Positions 1 to 6,968 are shown, numbered from the stretch's first letter. The stretch: DNA of 7,474 bases from Desulfobacterales bacterium (GCA_018399455.1 JAGYOT010000080.1:1-7474), one strand, 5' to 3'. Made by a program: numbers and translations. Notes: generated by a model not told the origin, from the letters alone.

Positions 1-4
1 AAGA

Positions 5-139
5 TCAGTCTCGAGCCTCATTCTGCTGAGCATCGGCAGCGGTTTCCACCTCGTGGCCGTACTTTTTAAACCAGTGGTAAAAAGACTCACGCACGATCAT
101 TTCATCATCGACCACCATGATACGCATTTGATTCGCCAT
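5..139 (-). CDS. Response regulator receiver domain, N-terminal fragment (probably frameshifted)
   Basis: The 44 codons encode the start of a CheY-like receiver domain. A first beta strand (MRIMVVDDE) carries the acidic pair that binds Mg2+, and it is followed by a helix and the strand ending GHEVETAA. The phosphoacceptor Asp would lie beyond the point reached here. The start is supported by an AGGA at 148-151 and by lying 5 bases after the kinase stop, the usual layout of a cognate kinase/regulator pair. After ETAADA the sequence stops resembling a receiver domain and ends at a TGA (5-7). Another frame stays open to the window edge and reads MLSRMRLETDL, which resembles the helix 2 to strand 3 part of receivers. 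A small deletion or frameshift is therefore likely. The output domain cannot be seen. Confidence 0.6.
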   Translation of the reverse strand: MANQMRIMVVDDEMIVRESFYHWFKKYGHEVETAADAQQNEARD

Positions 140-144
140 GGGCG

Positions 145-1704
145 CTATCCTGTTGATTTGTTATCAGGGGCAAGCGGAAAACTCAGAATAAAAGCGGTTT
201 CCCGGCCGGGCTTGGTTTGAACGTCGATTTTTCCGCCATGGTTTTTAACAATGCCATAGACGATGGACAGCCCCAGCCCCGTGCCTTCCCCGGATGCTTT
301 GGTGGTAAAAAATGGATCAAAAATGTGTTCAAGATGCTCCTGCGCAATGCCGCCCCCGTTGTCCCGGATTTCAACAAGCGCCTTCTTATGTTCCGGCAGA
401 AGCCGCGATATAATAAAAATATCGCCCCCTTGGGGCAGAGCCTCGATCGCATTGAACAAAAGATTCAGAAAGCACTGCTGGAGGCGGTTGGCATCGCCGT
501 TTACGTTCATTATGGTCTCACAGAGCTGAGGATGCAGGCGGATGTTTTGAAGCTCCATTTTATGGCGGGTAAGGTTCATGACCGCCTCCAGGACTTCATT
601 GATGTTAACCGCCGTTGACTGCATGCCCGATTCCCTGGAAAAGGACAGGAGCCCCGAGATAATATTGCCGCATCGTTCAAGCTCCCGGGTCATCAACGCG
701 GCGATTTCCTTTAGGTGCTGGATTTCTGATTCGTCTTTTATGCCTTCATCCAGACTGTCATGGATAAACTGGCTGAAGGTGAGAAGCCCCTGAATCGGGT
801 TGTTGATTTCATGGACACAACTGGCGGCCAGTTTGCCCAGCGAGATCATACGGTCTTCCTGGACCATTTGATTAAGATCGGATTTCAGAGCCCGGACGCG
901 CTCTTCCATCTGGGAGGAGAACTGACGGGTGATATCCCGCCAGATCTCAATAACCCGGCTGATTTCTCCCTCCGAATTCTTAACCGGGTAGGTAATGATA
1001 TCGTAATAAGTATTCGAGTCGCGGGAAAAGGGGTCCTCCTGAATGGCATGGGCGGATTCAGCCGTCCGAAGGGTCTCCAGCATAGGGCACTCGAAGTCGG
1101 GGGCCGTTCTTGAACAGGGGACATCATAGCCATGAACGATCTGATAGCATGGTTTGCCGATGACCTCGCTGCGGTCCTTGCCGATGGCTGAAAGATAAGC
1201 GTCATTAACATCGGCGATTGAGAAGTCGGGGTTGAGAATAAGGATTTGCTGGTTGGTCTGCCGGATGAGAAAATCCGACAGCATTTTCTCAATTTCGACC
1301 TCCTGGCGGGCATGCCGGAGCTGCTGCTCAATGTCAAAAAGGGTCCGGATAAACCGGCTTACATTATGTTCCAGGATGCCGACGCCTTTTGGCTTCTCAT
1401 GAATCAGTGAAAGCAGAAGGGCTTTGTTGTTGGTCAGCTCCATGATGGCGTCAAGCCCTTTGATGGCAAAGAGATCCTTGTAATTCTGAGTGGTGTAGAG
1501 CCCCATTTGTTTTGCCAGGGCGATTCCTTCTGCGTTCGGGTTGATGTCGCAGACGCCTACCAGGCGAATATTCAGGTGGGGAAGGGGATTCTGGGCAAAG
1601 AGCTTCAAAAAGAATTTGCCGGCGCGGCCGCCACCGACTATGGCAAGGTTTAGAAGAAGCTTCTGAGTTGTATCATATTCGGCTGGATTCGGCTTTTCAT
1701 TCAT
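145..1704 (-). CDS. PAS-containing sensor histidine kinase with N-terminal Rossmann-like domain
   Basis: A 519-residue sensor kinase with no obvious membrane segment, so probably cytoplasmic. Residues 16-120 look like a nucleotide-binding Rossmann fold: strand LNLAIVG, glycine loop GGGRAG (24-29), then VGVCDINP at the second strand. Residues about 140-260 form a PAS domain with Cys186, His191, Cys197 and Cys206, a possible metal, Fe-S or redox site. The dimerisation/phosphoacceptor helix has the H-box around His298 (VHEINNP). The HATPase domain shows the N-box ([10 protein letters not shown], Asn418), G1 (DNGGGI), the F-box (FDPFFTTK) and G2 (GTGLGLS). An upstream in-frame ATG at 1806 exists. 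I prefer 1704 because a good promoter spans 1777-1806 and because domain similarity starts just after 1704. The gene probably forms an operon with the regulator beginning at 139. It is likely, but not shown, to control the divergent cytochrome-porin genes. Confidence 0.9.
   Translation of the reverse strand: MNEKPNPAEYDTTQKLLLNLAIVGGGRAGKFFLKLFAQNPLPHLNIRLVGVCDINPNAEGIALAKQMGLYTTQNYKDLFAIKGLDAIMELTNNKALLLSLIHEKPKGVGILEHNVSRFIRTLFDIEQQLRHARQEVEIEKMLSDFLIRQTNQQILILNPDFSIADVNDAYLSAIGKDRSEVIGKPCYQIVHGYDVPCSRTAPDFECPMLETLRTAESAHAIQEDPFSRDSNTYYDIITYPVKNSEGEISRVIEIWRDITRQFSSQMEERVRALKSDLNQMVQEDRMISLGKLAASCVHEINNPIQGLLTFSQFIHDSLDEGIKDESEIQHLKEIAALMTRELERCGNIISGLLSFSRESGMQSTAVNINEVLEAVMNLTRHKMELQNIRLHPQLCETIMNVNGDANRLQQCFLNLLFNAIEALPQGGDIFIISRLLPEHKKALVEIRDNGGGIAQEHLEHIFDPFFTTKASGEGTGLGLSIVYGIVKNHGGKIDVQTKPGRETAFILSFPLAPDNKSTG
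148..151 (-). promoter_or_regulatory. Ribosome binding site of the response regulator
   Basis: AGGA on the minus strand, 8 bases before the ATG at 139. It lies inside the last codons of the kinase gene, so translation of the two proteins is probably coupled. Confidence 0.5.
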
Positions 1705-1776
1705 TTGAAACCGCCGTGGTTGCTTGGGTTGTCTGCTCGCGGAGAAAAAACAACAAGTTAATTTTATTAAAGATAA

Positions 1777-1806
1777 ATAATATGCCAGGTGAGCGGTCGA
1801 AGTCAA
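1777..1806 (-). promoter_or_regulatory. Predicted sigma70-type promoter of the kinase gene
   Basis: Read on the minus strand: -35 TTGACT (1801-1806), an 18-base spacer, -10 TATTAT (1777-1782). Transcription would begin near 1770 and give a leader of about 66 bases before the ATG at 1704. This also argues against the longer start at 1806, which would lie in the -35 box. Confidence 0.55.
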
Positions 1807-1850
1807 GCCTTAATCCGGGTGTTCCCCGTAGCGGCCGCCATGATTGTTCA

Positions 1851-1863
1851 TGTTCCCGGAACA
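1851..1863. promoter_or_regulatory. Palindromic candidate operator TGTTCC-C-GGAACA
   Basis: Perfect 6-base arms around one central base, located between the kinase promoter (45 bases away) and the plus-strand TTGACA at 1905. The symmetry and position fit a dimeric regulator site. No family can be assigned from the sequence. Confidence 0.35.
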
Positions 1864-1904
1864 GGGGAAAATATAAAAATTATGAGCATAAGCTCAAGTT
1901 TTCC

Positions 1905-1934
1905 TTGACAGACCAATGTCTGCCGGTTTAGTTA
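1905..1934 (+). promoter_or_regulatory. Candidate plus-strand promoter with overlapping inverted repeat
   Basis: A consensus -35 TTGACA (1905-1910), an 18-base spacer and a weak -10 TAGTTA (1929-1934). The inverted repeat CAGAC-CAAT-GTCTG (1909-1922) overlaps the -35 edge and could be an operator. If used for the cytochrome-porin genes it would give a leader of more than 600 bases, so it may instead serve a small RNA or be non-functional. Confidence 0.3.
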
Positions 1935-2005
1935 AATTAAAACTGGAAAAGAAAAGGGATTACTTTTTCTACTTTATTAAGCTGGAGCATGTGTAATCTT
2001 AGGGT

Positions 2006-2031
2006 TTATGCCGCCTCCCGAGTTAGGCGGA
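2006..2031. repeat. Hairpin element copy 1
   Basis: CCGCCT (2011-2016) pairs with AGGCGG (2025-2030) around an 8-base loop. The whole 26-base unit begins TTATG and ends GGCGGA. It matches a second unit at 2198-2225 in direct orientation, sharing TTATG, CGCC, AGT and GGCGGA in the same order. Confidence 0.45.
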
Positions 2032-2056
2032 AAAACGCGTGGCCATTATAAAGTCT

Positions 2057-2087
2057 GCAAACAAACGAAATTCATTTTTTTGTTTGC
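2057..2087. repeat. Perfect 9-bp inverted repeat
   Basis: GCAAACAAA (2057-2065) and TTTGTTTGC (2079-2087) are exact reverse complements around a 13-base AT-rich spacer. It may be a hairpin in RNA or a protein-binding site. No long T-run directly follows it, so it is not a typical terminator on the plus strand. Confidence 0.5.
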
Positions 2088-2111
2088 GTGTTGGTTGTTT
2101 TGCTTTAATCA

Positions 2112-2137
2112 AGCAGGCGGTGAGGCTGACCGCCGCT
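2112..2137. repeat. GC-rich hairpin
   Basis: GGCGGT (2116-2121) pairs with ACCGCC (2129-2134) around a 7-base loop. The stem extends by AGC/GCT (2112-2114 with 2135-2137) if A2115 is bulged. No T-run follows. Confidence 0.45.
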
Positions 2138-2197
2138 AAATGGCAGCTCTCTGCTCTGAGGCGATCACTGCTTTCCGGAAAAATTTCTCCGCTTACG

Positions 2198-2225
2198 TTA
2201 TGACGCCGCATCAGTACTCGGCGGA
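2198..2225. repeat. Hairpin element copy 2
   Basis: CGCCG (2204-2208) pairs with CGGCG (2219-2223). The 28-base unit runs from TTATG to GGCGGA and resembles the unit at 2006-2031. Together the two copies frame about 165 bases of hairpin-rich sequence. Confidence 0.4.
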
Positions 2226-2237
2226 GGATCCCCGGAA

Positions 2238-2576
2238 GTGGTGAGAGACCTTTGCCTCTTAATTGAGCAGCGGATCGAGGATTTTATGGCACAAGCGATT
2301 CTTCAGCATGCGCCAGCATGTACTTTTCTCCAATATTCAGGCCGTTTACCGGGCCCTGATGAAGATCTGCCGCTTATTGTTTTGCAAGAACCTCTCCGCC
2401 CCCCTTCATTATCCGGCCTATGCAAGTCAACCTGCCATCGGGCAGCTCGTTTTAGTTCCCCGCAAGAGATGACTCGTCCGTATCCGGGCCCCGCCCAATG
2501 GCAAGGATACGTTCGGGATAAACTTTTCAGATTAAACCCAGGATGTTCAACGAGAAAGGAGGGGGGGATGCAATGA
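2238..2576 (+). CDS. Doubtful 112-residue ORF upstream of the cytochrome gene
   Basis: This GTG-started frame has a GGAGG at 2223-2227, and its TGA stop overlaps the ATG of the cytochrome gene (ATGA at 2573-2576), which is the pattern of a translationally coupled gene. Against it, the predicted protein is unrecognised, is rich in Pro, Cys, Ser and Arg, and has no signal peptide, membrane segment or heme motif. The upstream GGAGG also overlaps the end of a hairpin repeat. I regard it as more likely chance or a leader ORF than a functional protein. Confidence 0.2.
   Translation: MVRDLCLLIEQRIEDFMAQAILQHAPACTFLQYSGRLPGPDEDLPLIVLQEPLRPPSLSGLCKSTCHRAARFSSPQEMTRPYPGPAQWQGYVRDKLFRLNPGCSTRKEGGMQ
2479..2511 (+). 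promoter_or_regulatory. Leader hairpin upstream of the cytochrome gene
   Basis: CGTATCC (2479-2485) and GGATACG (2505-2511) are exact reverse complements around a 19-base GC-rich spacer. It lies about 60 bases before the cytochrome start and may be an operator or an mRNA structure. No T-run follows it. Confidence 0.35.
2557..2562 (+). promoter_or_regulatory. Ribosome binding site of the decaheme cytochrome
   Basis: AGGAGG followed directly by more G (a run of seven Gs, 2561-2567) lies 10 bases before the ATG at 2573. This selects 2573 over the upstream in-frame ATG at 2543, which has no ribosome binding site and would put charged residues before the lipoprotein signal. Length change in the G-run would alter spacing. 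Confidence 0.65.
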
Positions 2577-3538
2577 AGAAATTTTTATGTTCAACCAGTG
2601 TCGCCGTTTTGCTGATTTTGTTTTTTCTGGGCTGCGCCCTAGAGGACGTTTCCAGAAAGACAGCAACAGTTCCGGTGATTCCGGATGCCACGTATACAGG
2701 GGATACCGCCTGTTTCAGCTGTCACTACGAAATGGAGGATCATTTCGCCAAAACCATTCATGGCCGGATTGCCGATTTTGAAGTGGTTGGTGCAGGCAAG
2801 GGCTGTGAATCCTGCCACGGTCCCGGAAGTGTTCATGCAGGGTGCGCAGATCCAAGCCAGATTATCAGTTTTCGGGACATCTCCAAAGGCGAGGCAGCGG
2901 CGATTTGTTTAGAATGTCATACCTCCGGAACGCTTATGGACTGGCGGGGAAGCGGGCATGCGCTGAGTAATGTCGCCTGTACGGACTGTCATCAGGCGCA
3001 TTCCACGAAAAAGAAGCTTCTGGTAAATGAACAGCCGGATCTTTGCTACGATTGCCATCAGCGTATCCGTGCCAGAACGTTCTACCCGTCGCACCATCCC
3101 ATTCAGGAGGGGAAAATGGGCTGCAGCGACTGCCACCAGCCGCACGGCAGCTTTGTGAAGAATCTAAAATCCGCCGAAAGGAAAAACGACCTGTGCCTTG
3201 ATTGCCATGCCGCCAAGCAGGGACCTTTTATTTATGAGCATCCTCCGGTTGTGGAGGATTGTGCCATCTGTCACGAGGCCCATGGCACCGTTGCGAACAA
3301 TCTGCTGGTTCAGAATGAACCGTTTCTTTGTCTGCAGTGCCATCAGTTTCATTTCCATCCGGGCAAGATCGGAGACGAGGGAACGACCACGGATATTTAC
3401 GGAAGGCCCCTCAGTGCCTGCACGGAGGGGATGACAATGTCGTATACGACAAAGTGTACCCAGTGCCATTCGCGTGTCCATGGCTCGGATTTGCCTTCCC
3501 AGTCAGTTCCCGGCCAGGGCAAGGCCCTGACACGATAG
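2573..3538 (+). CDS. Decaheme c-type cytochrome lipoprotein, MtrA/DmsE family
   Basis: A 321-residue exported electron carrier. Residues 1-20 are a lipoprotein signal peptide (MKKF, then a hydrophobic core), with lipobox LGC and Cys21 as the acylation site. Ten CxxCH motifs begin at residues 47, 78, 112, 136, 158, 184, 208, 230, 253 and 295, so ten covalently bound hemes are expected. Blocks such as FAKTIHGR, CESCHGPGS, CSDCHQPHGS, EHPPV and the C-terminal CHSRVHGS are characteristic of the DmsE/MtrA decaheme family as I know it. Those proteins sit on the periplasmic side of a beta-barrel and pass electrons across the outer membrane. Lipid anchoring differs from soluble Shewanella MtrA. The porin follows after 52 bases on the same strand, consistent with an operon. 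The direction of electron flow and the terminal substrate cannot be read from the sequence. Confidence 0.93.
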   Translation: MKKFLCSTSVAVLLILFFLGCALEDVSRKTATVPVIPDATYTGDTACFSCHYEMEDHFAKTIHGRIADFEVVGAGKGCESCHGPGSVHAGCADPSQIISFRDISKGEAAAICLECHTSGTLMDWRGSGHALSNVACTDCHQAHSTKKKLLVNEQPDLCYDCHQRIRARTFYPSHHPIQEGKMGCSDCHQPHGSFVKNLKSAERKNDLCLDCHAAKQGPFIYEHPPVVEDCAICHEAHGTVANNLLVQNEPFLCLQCHQFHFHPGKIGDEGTTTDIYGRPLSACTEGMTMSYTTKCTQCHSRVHGSDLPSQSVPGQGKALTR

Positions 3539-3590
3539 CACTTTTTAAACGGATTGCAATCAGCGCAAACACAGAAAAAGGAGCTTTGAC

Positions 3591-5765
3591 ATGATTTTGA
3601 GAAAAACATTGGCTCCAGCCATTATCGTGTTTTTATTTGTGTGCGGGCTTTCCTTCCATGTCTGGGCAGAGGACGGGGGCGAAGCGGATTATGATTTTGA
3701 GTTTGGCGTCGGCTACCATTTTACCGACTATGATGATTATGTCGGCAAGGTGGGCGAGTATGACGTGCTCGATCATGATTCCACGGGCCCGGACATGAAT
3801 GCCTCCGGAAGCGTTCAAAATGATGATCTCTACCTTGATTTTTCCGGCCGCTATCACAATGATGATGATTATGAAGGCCATATCAGCGGAGATTATCAAC
3901 GCATTTTCATGGAGGATTTCAGCTACAGCAGCTTTGAACACTGGCTGGATCATGATGATATGGACAATCTCTGCGGCCGAACCGGCGGTGTGGTGGTCAA
4001 CCATGAGGATTTCAATGCCGGCAAAGACTATATTATCCGGCGCTCGGAACAAAAAAGTGATACCACCTTCAACCTGCCTTTCAGCCCCGGCACCGAACTC
4101 CACTTCAATTACCGCAGGCAGAAAAGGGAGGGGCACCGGCAGGCCATGACCATCAGTCACTGCGGCGCCTGCCATGTCACCAGCCATGCCAGGGAAGTCG
4201 ATGAAGAAACAGAAGATATCAAGACCGGAATCAGCAAAAAATTTGGCTGGATAACACTGGTATACGAGTATTTTCACCGGGAGTTTGATGAGCGGGGGGA
4301 GGCGCCGGAGAATTACTATGACGATCCCACCCATCCCGGAGGGGCCGGCGAGATTTTCGATGACCGGATCCAATACGGGGATGAGACCCTTCCGTATGAT
4401 CTTGTGCCAAGCATGGAAAAAGATACCCACATGGCCAGTCTTCGGGCTACGCTGCCGGCAAATTCAGCACTCTATGCCTCCTATGTGTTCTCCAATGTAG
4501 AAAACAATGATAATGATCTGGAGACGGATACCAATACGGTAAACGCCAGGTTGACCAACAACTTCTTTCCCGGGCTGAGCCTTTCCGGCCGGTTTAAATA
4601 TCTGAGCATTGACAATGATGATGTGTTCGTCGATGTCAACGAGCCGCTGTCCACCGCCGGCCTAAACGCAGGGTATCCGTGGCACAACCACAACCCGGCT
4701 CTTGATTACGCCAGTTTTGACCCGGATTACCTTCGGCTTTCGGCAATGTCCAGAGACGTGATGACCTTTGGCTTTGATGCCCGCTACCAGCTTCTCAGCC
4801 GGACCTTTATTAATCTGGGCTATGAATGGGAGGAAGTGGACCGGGATGACTATGCGGTGGATGATGACGGTGACACGGAAACAACGACCAACACCTTCAA
4901 GCTGTCCATGACAAACCGGACCTGCCGGGGGCTGAAGCTGCGGCTTGGCTATAAGCTGGAGGATACGGACAATCCGTTTAACTATGTCAACGGCGCCTGT
5001 GAAGGCTCCTTTACTGCCGACGATGGCGGAGCTTTCCATGGAACCCAATACTGGGAAAGGCATGAGGAAAGATATGCGGATTTGAGCAATCAGCCGACCC
5101 TGGCCCATGAAATCTCCGGTGATATTACCTGGTCGGCCCTGAAAAATCTTTCCGTAACCGCCAATTATCGATACATTAACGAAGAAAACGATGAGACCGA
5201 TGTTTCAGACTGGCAGCAGGAATCCCATGTGCCGTCCCTGAGCATCGCTTACATGCCCCTGCCGCAGCTGAGCTTTAATCTGTCTTATATCTACGACTGG
5301 ACGGAGACGGAGACTCTGGCCAACATTCCTGTCTTTAACGGGTGAGCGGGCGGTATTCAAACGAGCCAGGTGTGCTCGTACTGTGAGAATTCGGAATACG
5401 AAACCGAAACCCATACCATAATGGGAGCAATCAATTACCGGCCTGTGGAAAAGCTGAACCTGACCCTGAGCGGCGCCTACACGGACTCTGACTCCGGGAT
5501 GGATCAATTGAGCGATTACTCCGAGCTTTGTGAACAATTGGCCGGCATGTCAGCCTACAACTATGATCTCCATACCGTCCATACCTATTCTGAGCTGGAT
5601 ATCAAACAAACGGAGGTTTCACTGCAGGCCATCTATCAGCTGGACAAGCATTTGGCCCTGGGCTGCGGGTTCAGCTACCTGCGCTACGATGATGAATCGC
5701 CTTACCTTTATGATGGCAGCGGCAAGGCGTATCTGGCAAATTTCAGTGTATCCTACTATCCGTAA
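3591..5765 (+). CDS. MtrB/PioB-like outer-membrane beta-barrel porin with in-frame TGA (possible selenoprotein)
   Basis: The frame encodes 584 residues, an in-frame TGA (5343-5345), then 139 more residues to a TAA. Read through, it gives 724 residues, close to the roughly 700 of MtrB-family porins. Residues 1-26 are a signal peptide (cleavage after VWA). The rest shows alternating-residue amphipathic strands rich in Tyr, Phe and Gly separated by Asp-rich loops, ending in an aromatic strand (FSVSYYP). This is typical of outer-membrane barrels. A heme-type motif CGACH lies at 191-195. The TGA codon falls in a loop between strands, nine residues before a CxxC (595-598). AAGGAG at 3578-3583 lies 7 bases before the ATG. 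The upstream decaheme gene is its expected partner in a porin-cytochrome conduit. Possible readings are a Sec codon, a nonsense mutation or a sequence error. If the gene stops at 5345, the barrel would lack its last strands. Confidence 0.8.
5343..5379 (+). promoter_or_regulatory. In-frame TGA with SECIS-like hairpin
   Basis: TGA at 5343-5345 is followed by stem ACGAGC (5361-5366), loop CAGGTGT (5367-5373) and stem GCTCGT (5374-5379), a perfect 6-bp pairing. The loop starts 21 bases after the TGA and contains GGT, as does the E. coli fdhF SECIS loop. Pairing C5367 with G5372 leaves an AGGU tetraloop and a bulged U. This fits the bacterial rule of a G near the start of a small apical loop at roughly 16-37 bases from UGA. 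It is candidate evidence only; selenocysteine genes are not in the window. Confidence 0.45.
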
Positions 5766-5820
5766 GGAAAAAGAATAAAACCGAATGCAGGGCCTGCGGC
5801 AAAAACGGCTCAGGCCCTGC
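5766..5820. terminator. Hairpin terminator between convergent porin and serC
   Basis: GCAGGGCCTG (5787-5796) and CAGGCCCTGC (5811-5820) form a perfect 10-bp stem with a 14-base loop. On the minus strand it is followed by T-rich sequence (complement of 5766-5783), making a good intrinsic terminator for serC. On the plus strand the tail (CCCCAATTT) is weak, so termination of the porin transcript there may be less efficient. Confidence 0.8.
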
Positions 5821-5826
5821 CCCAAT

Positions 5827-6915
5827 TTAGCTGTTGGCCTTTTCAAAGGCCTGCATAAAATCGACCAGAGCTTCAAGCCCCTCCATGGGCATCGCATTGT
5901 ATATGGATGCTCTGCACCCCCCAACCGAGCGGTGGCCTTTGAGACCGCCCAACCCCTTTCCGGCGGCTTCTTCGATAAATTTCGTTTCCAACTCCTCGCT
6001 GGGCAGACGAAAGGTGACATTCATCAGGGAGCGGCTGTCCTTGTCGGCAGTTCCCCGGTAGAAATCACCGGCATCTATGGCGTCGTACAGGATTTTGGCT
6101 TTTTTCCGGTTGTGCCGGTCCATGGCGGCCAGCCCGCCAATGGTCTCGTCAATCCATTTGAGTACCAGCTGAATCGTGTAGATGGCAAAAGTGGGGGGCG
6201 TGTTATACAGGGAATTCTTTTTCATGAAGGTGTTGTAGTCGAGCATGGAGGGCAGACCCTCGGGTATCAAATCCAGCATGTCGTTACGGATAATGACCAT
6301 GCAGATGCCTGAAGGCCCCATGTTTTTCTGTGCGCCGGCATAGATCATACCGAACTTTTCCGTATCCAATGGGCGGGAAAAAATATCCGAGGACATGTCA
6401 GATACAATGGGGACCCCGCCGGTATCCGGAAAATCAGCCCACTGCGTACCCTTGATGGTGTTATTGGAGGTGATATGCGCAAAAACCGCGTTTTTGCTGA
6501 ACTGGATGTTTTTGGGGATATAGGCAAAGTCCCGGTCTTCCGAGGAGGCGACCACCTTGTGGGGTTTGTTCTGGATTCGGGCTTCGGTAATAGCCTTTGT
6601 GGACCATGTGCCGGTGTTGACATAGTCGCCGGATCTTCCTTCAGGCAAAAGGTTCATGGGAATCATGGCAAACTGGAGGCTGGCGCCGCCCTGGACAAAA
6701 AGGACATGGTAGCGATCATCCAGGCCATACAGTCTTTTGGTCCGCTCCACGGCATCCGTAATGATATCATCAAATAAAGGGGAGCGATGACTGATTTCCA
6801 CTATAGACATGCCGGAGCCCTTATAATTTAAAAGGTCCTTTTGAATCTCTTTCAGGACCTTCAGCGGCAGCACTGCCGGCCCCGGGTTAAAGTTATAAAT
6901 TCGATTTTCAGCCAT
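5827..6915 (-). CDS. serC: Phosphoserine aminotransferase
   Basis: A 362-residue class V, PLP-dependent aminotransferase that converts 3-phosphohydroxypyruvate and glutamate to phosphoserine and 2-oxoglutarate in serine synthesis; many members also act in pyridoxine synthesis. It is a cytosolic homodimer. Visible family features are the N-terminal YNFNPGPA, GGASLQF (76-82), Trp104 in TGTW, Asp173 in VSDMSS, the PLP lysine Lys197 in AGAQKNMGPSG, NTPPTF (238-243), and HRSVGGCRAS with Arg335 for phosphate binding. The length is normal for the family. GGAGGG lies about 6 bases before the ATG at 6915. The gene is transcribed alone in this window and converges on the porin, with a shared hairpin at its 3' end. 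It has no functional link to the cytochrome cluster that I can see. Confidence 0.97.
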   Translation of the reverse strand: MAENRIYNFNPGPAVLPLKVLKEIQKDLLNYKGSGMSIVEISHRSPLFDDIITDAVERTKRLYGLDDRYHVLFVQGGASLQFAMIPMNLLPEGRSGDYVNTGTWSTKAITEARIQNKPHKVVASSEDRDFAYIPKNIQFSKNAVFAHITSNNTIKGTQWADFPDTGGVPIVSDMSSDIFSRPLDTEKFGMIYAGAQKNMGPSGICMVIIRNDMLDLIPEGLPSMLDYNTFMKKNSLYNTPPTFAIYTIQLVLKWIDETIGGLAAMDRHNRKKAKILYDAIDAGDFYRGTADKDSRSLMNVTFRLPSEELETKFIEEAAGKGLGGLKGHRSVGGCRASIYNAMPMEGLEALVDFMQAFEKANS

Positions 6916-6968
6916 TAATTTCCCTCCGTATTGGTTGCTTGATTAAGTTCTCTTAAATTAAACTATAA

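Larger units (their letters stand above)
1705..2572. other. Long intergenic region between kinase and cytochrome genes
   Basis: About 870 bases without a convincing gene. The left part (to about 1940) is AT-rich and carries the kinase promoter, a small palindrome and a candidate plus-strand promoter. The middle (2006-2225) is a cluster of inverted repeats framed by two related hairpins. The right part (2238-2572) contains an open frame of doubtful coding value, a direct repeat CAGCATG at 2304-2310 and 2314-2320, and a hairpin at 2479-2511. A second weak plus-strand promoter candidate is TTGTTT (2080-2085) with TTTAAT (2104-2109), spacing 18. A 62-codon minus-strand ORF (2023-2211) shows no recognisable domain and is not called. 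Confidence 0.6.

Noticed and set aside
1705..1806. N-terminal extension of the kinase to the ATG at 1806
   Set aside because: The extra 34 residues show no domain similarity, and the region holds a good promoter whose -35 box covers 1801-1806.
2140..2160. Possible sigma54 -24/-12 promoter (TGGCAG...TGCT)
   Set aside because: The GG-to-GC spacing is one base short of the strict sigma54 spacing. A second TGGCAC near 2287 lacks a GC at the -12 position.
2021..2203. Integron attC-like core sequences (GTTAGGC near 2022, GTTATGA near 2197)
   Set aside because: No matching partner core (RYYYAAC type) with paired inner boxes lies at the right distance on either strand, and no integrase or cassette ORF is seen.
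2023..2211. 62-codon minus-strand ORF
   Set aside because: It has no recognisable domain and it overlaps several inverted repeats that explain the local sequence better.
3633..4430. 265-codon minus-strand ORF opposite the porin
   Set aside because: It is a shadow of the porin's biased Asp/Tyr codons. It is extremely Ile-rich with no domain, while the plus strand has a signal peptide, ribosome binding site and barrel pattern.
5343..5345. Genome-wide recoding of TGA (for example as Trp or Gly)
   Set aside because: The kinase, cytochrome and serC frames contain no in-frame TGA and use TGG for Trp, so general reassignment is not supported.
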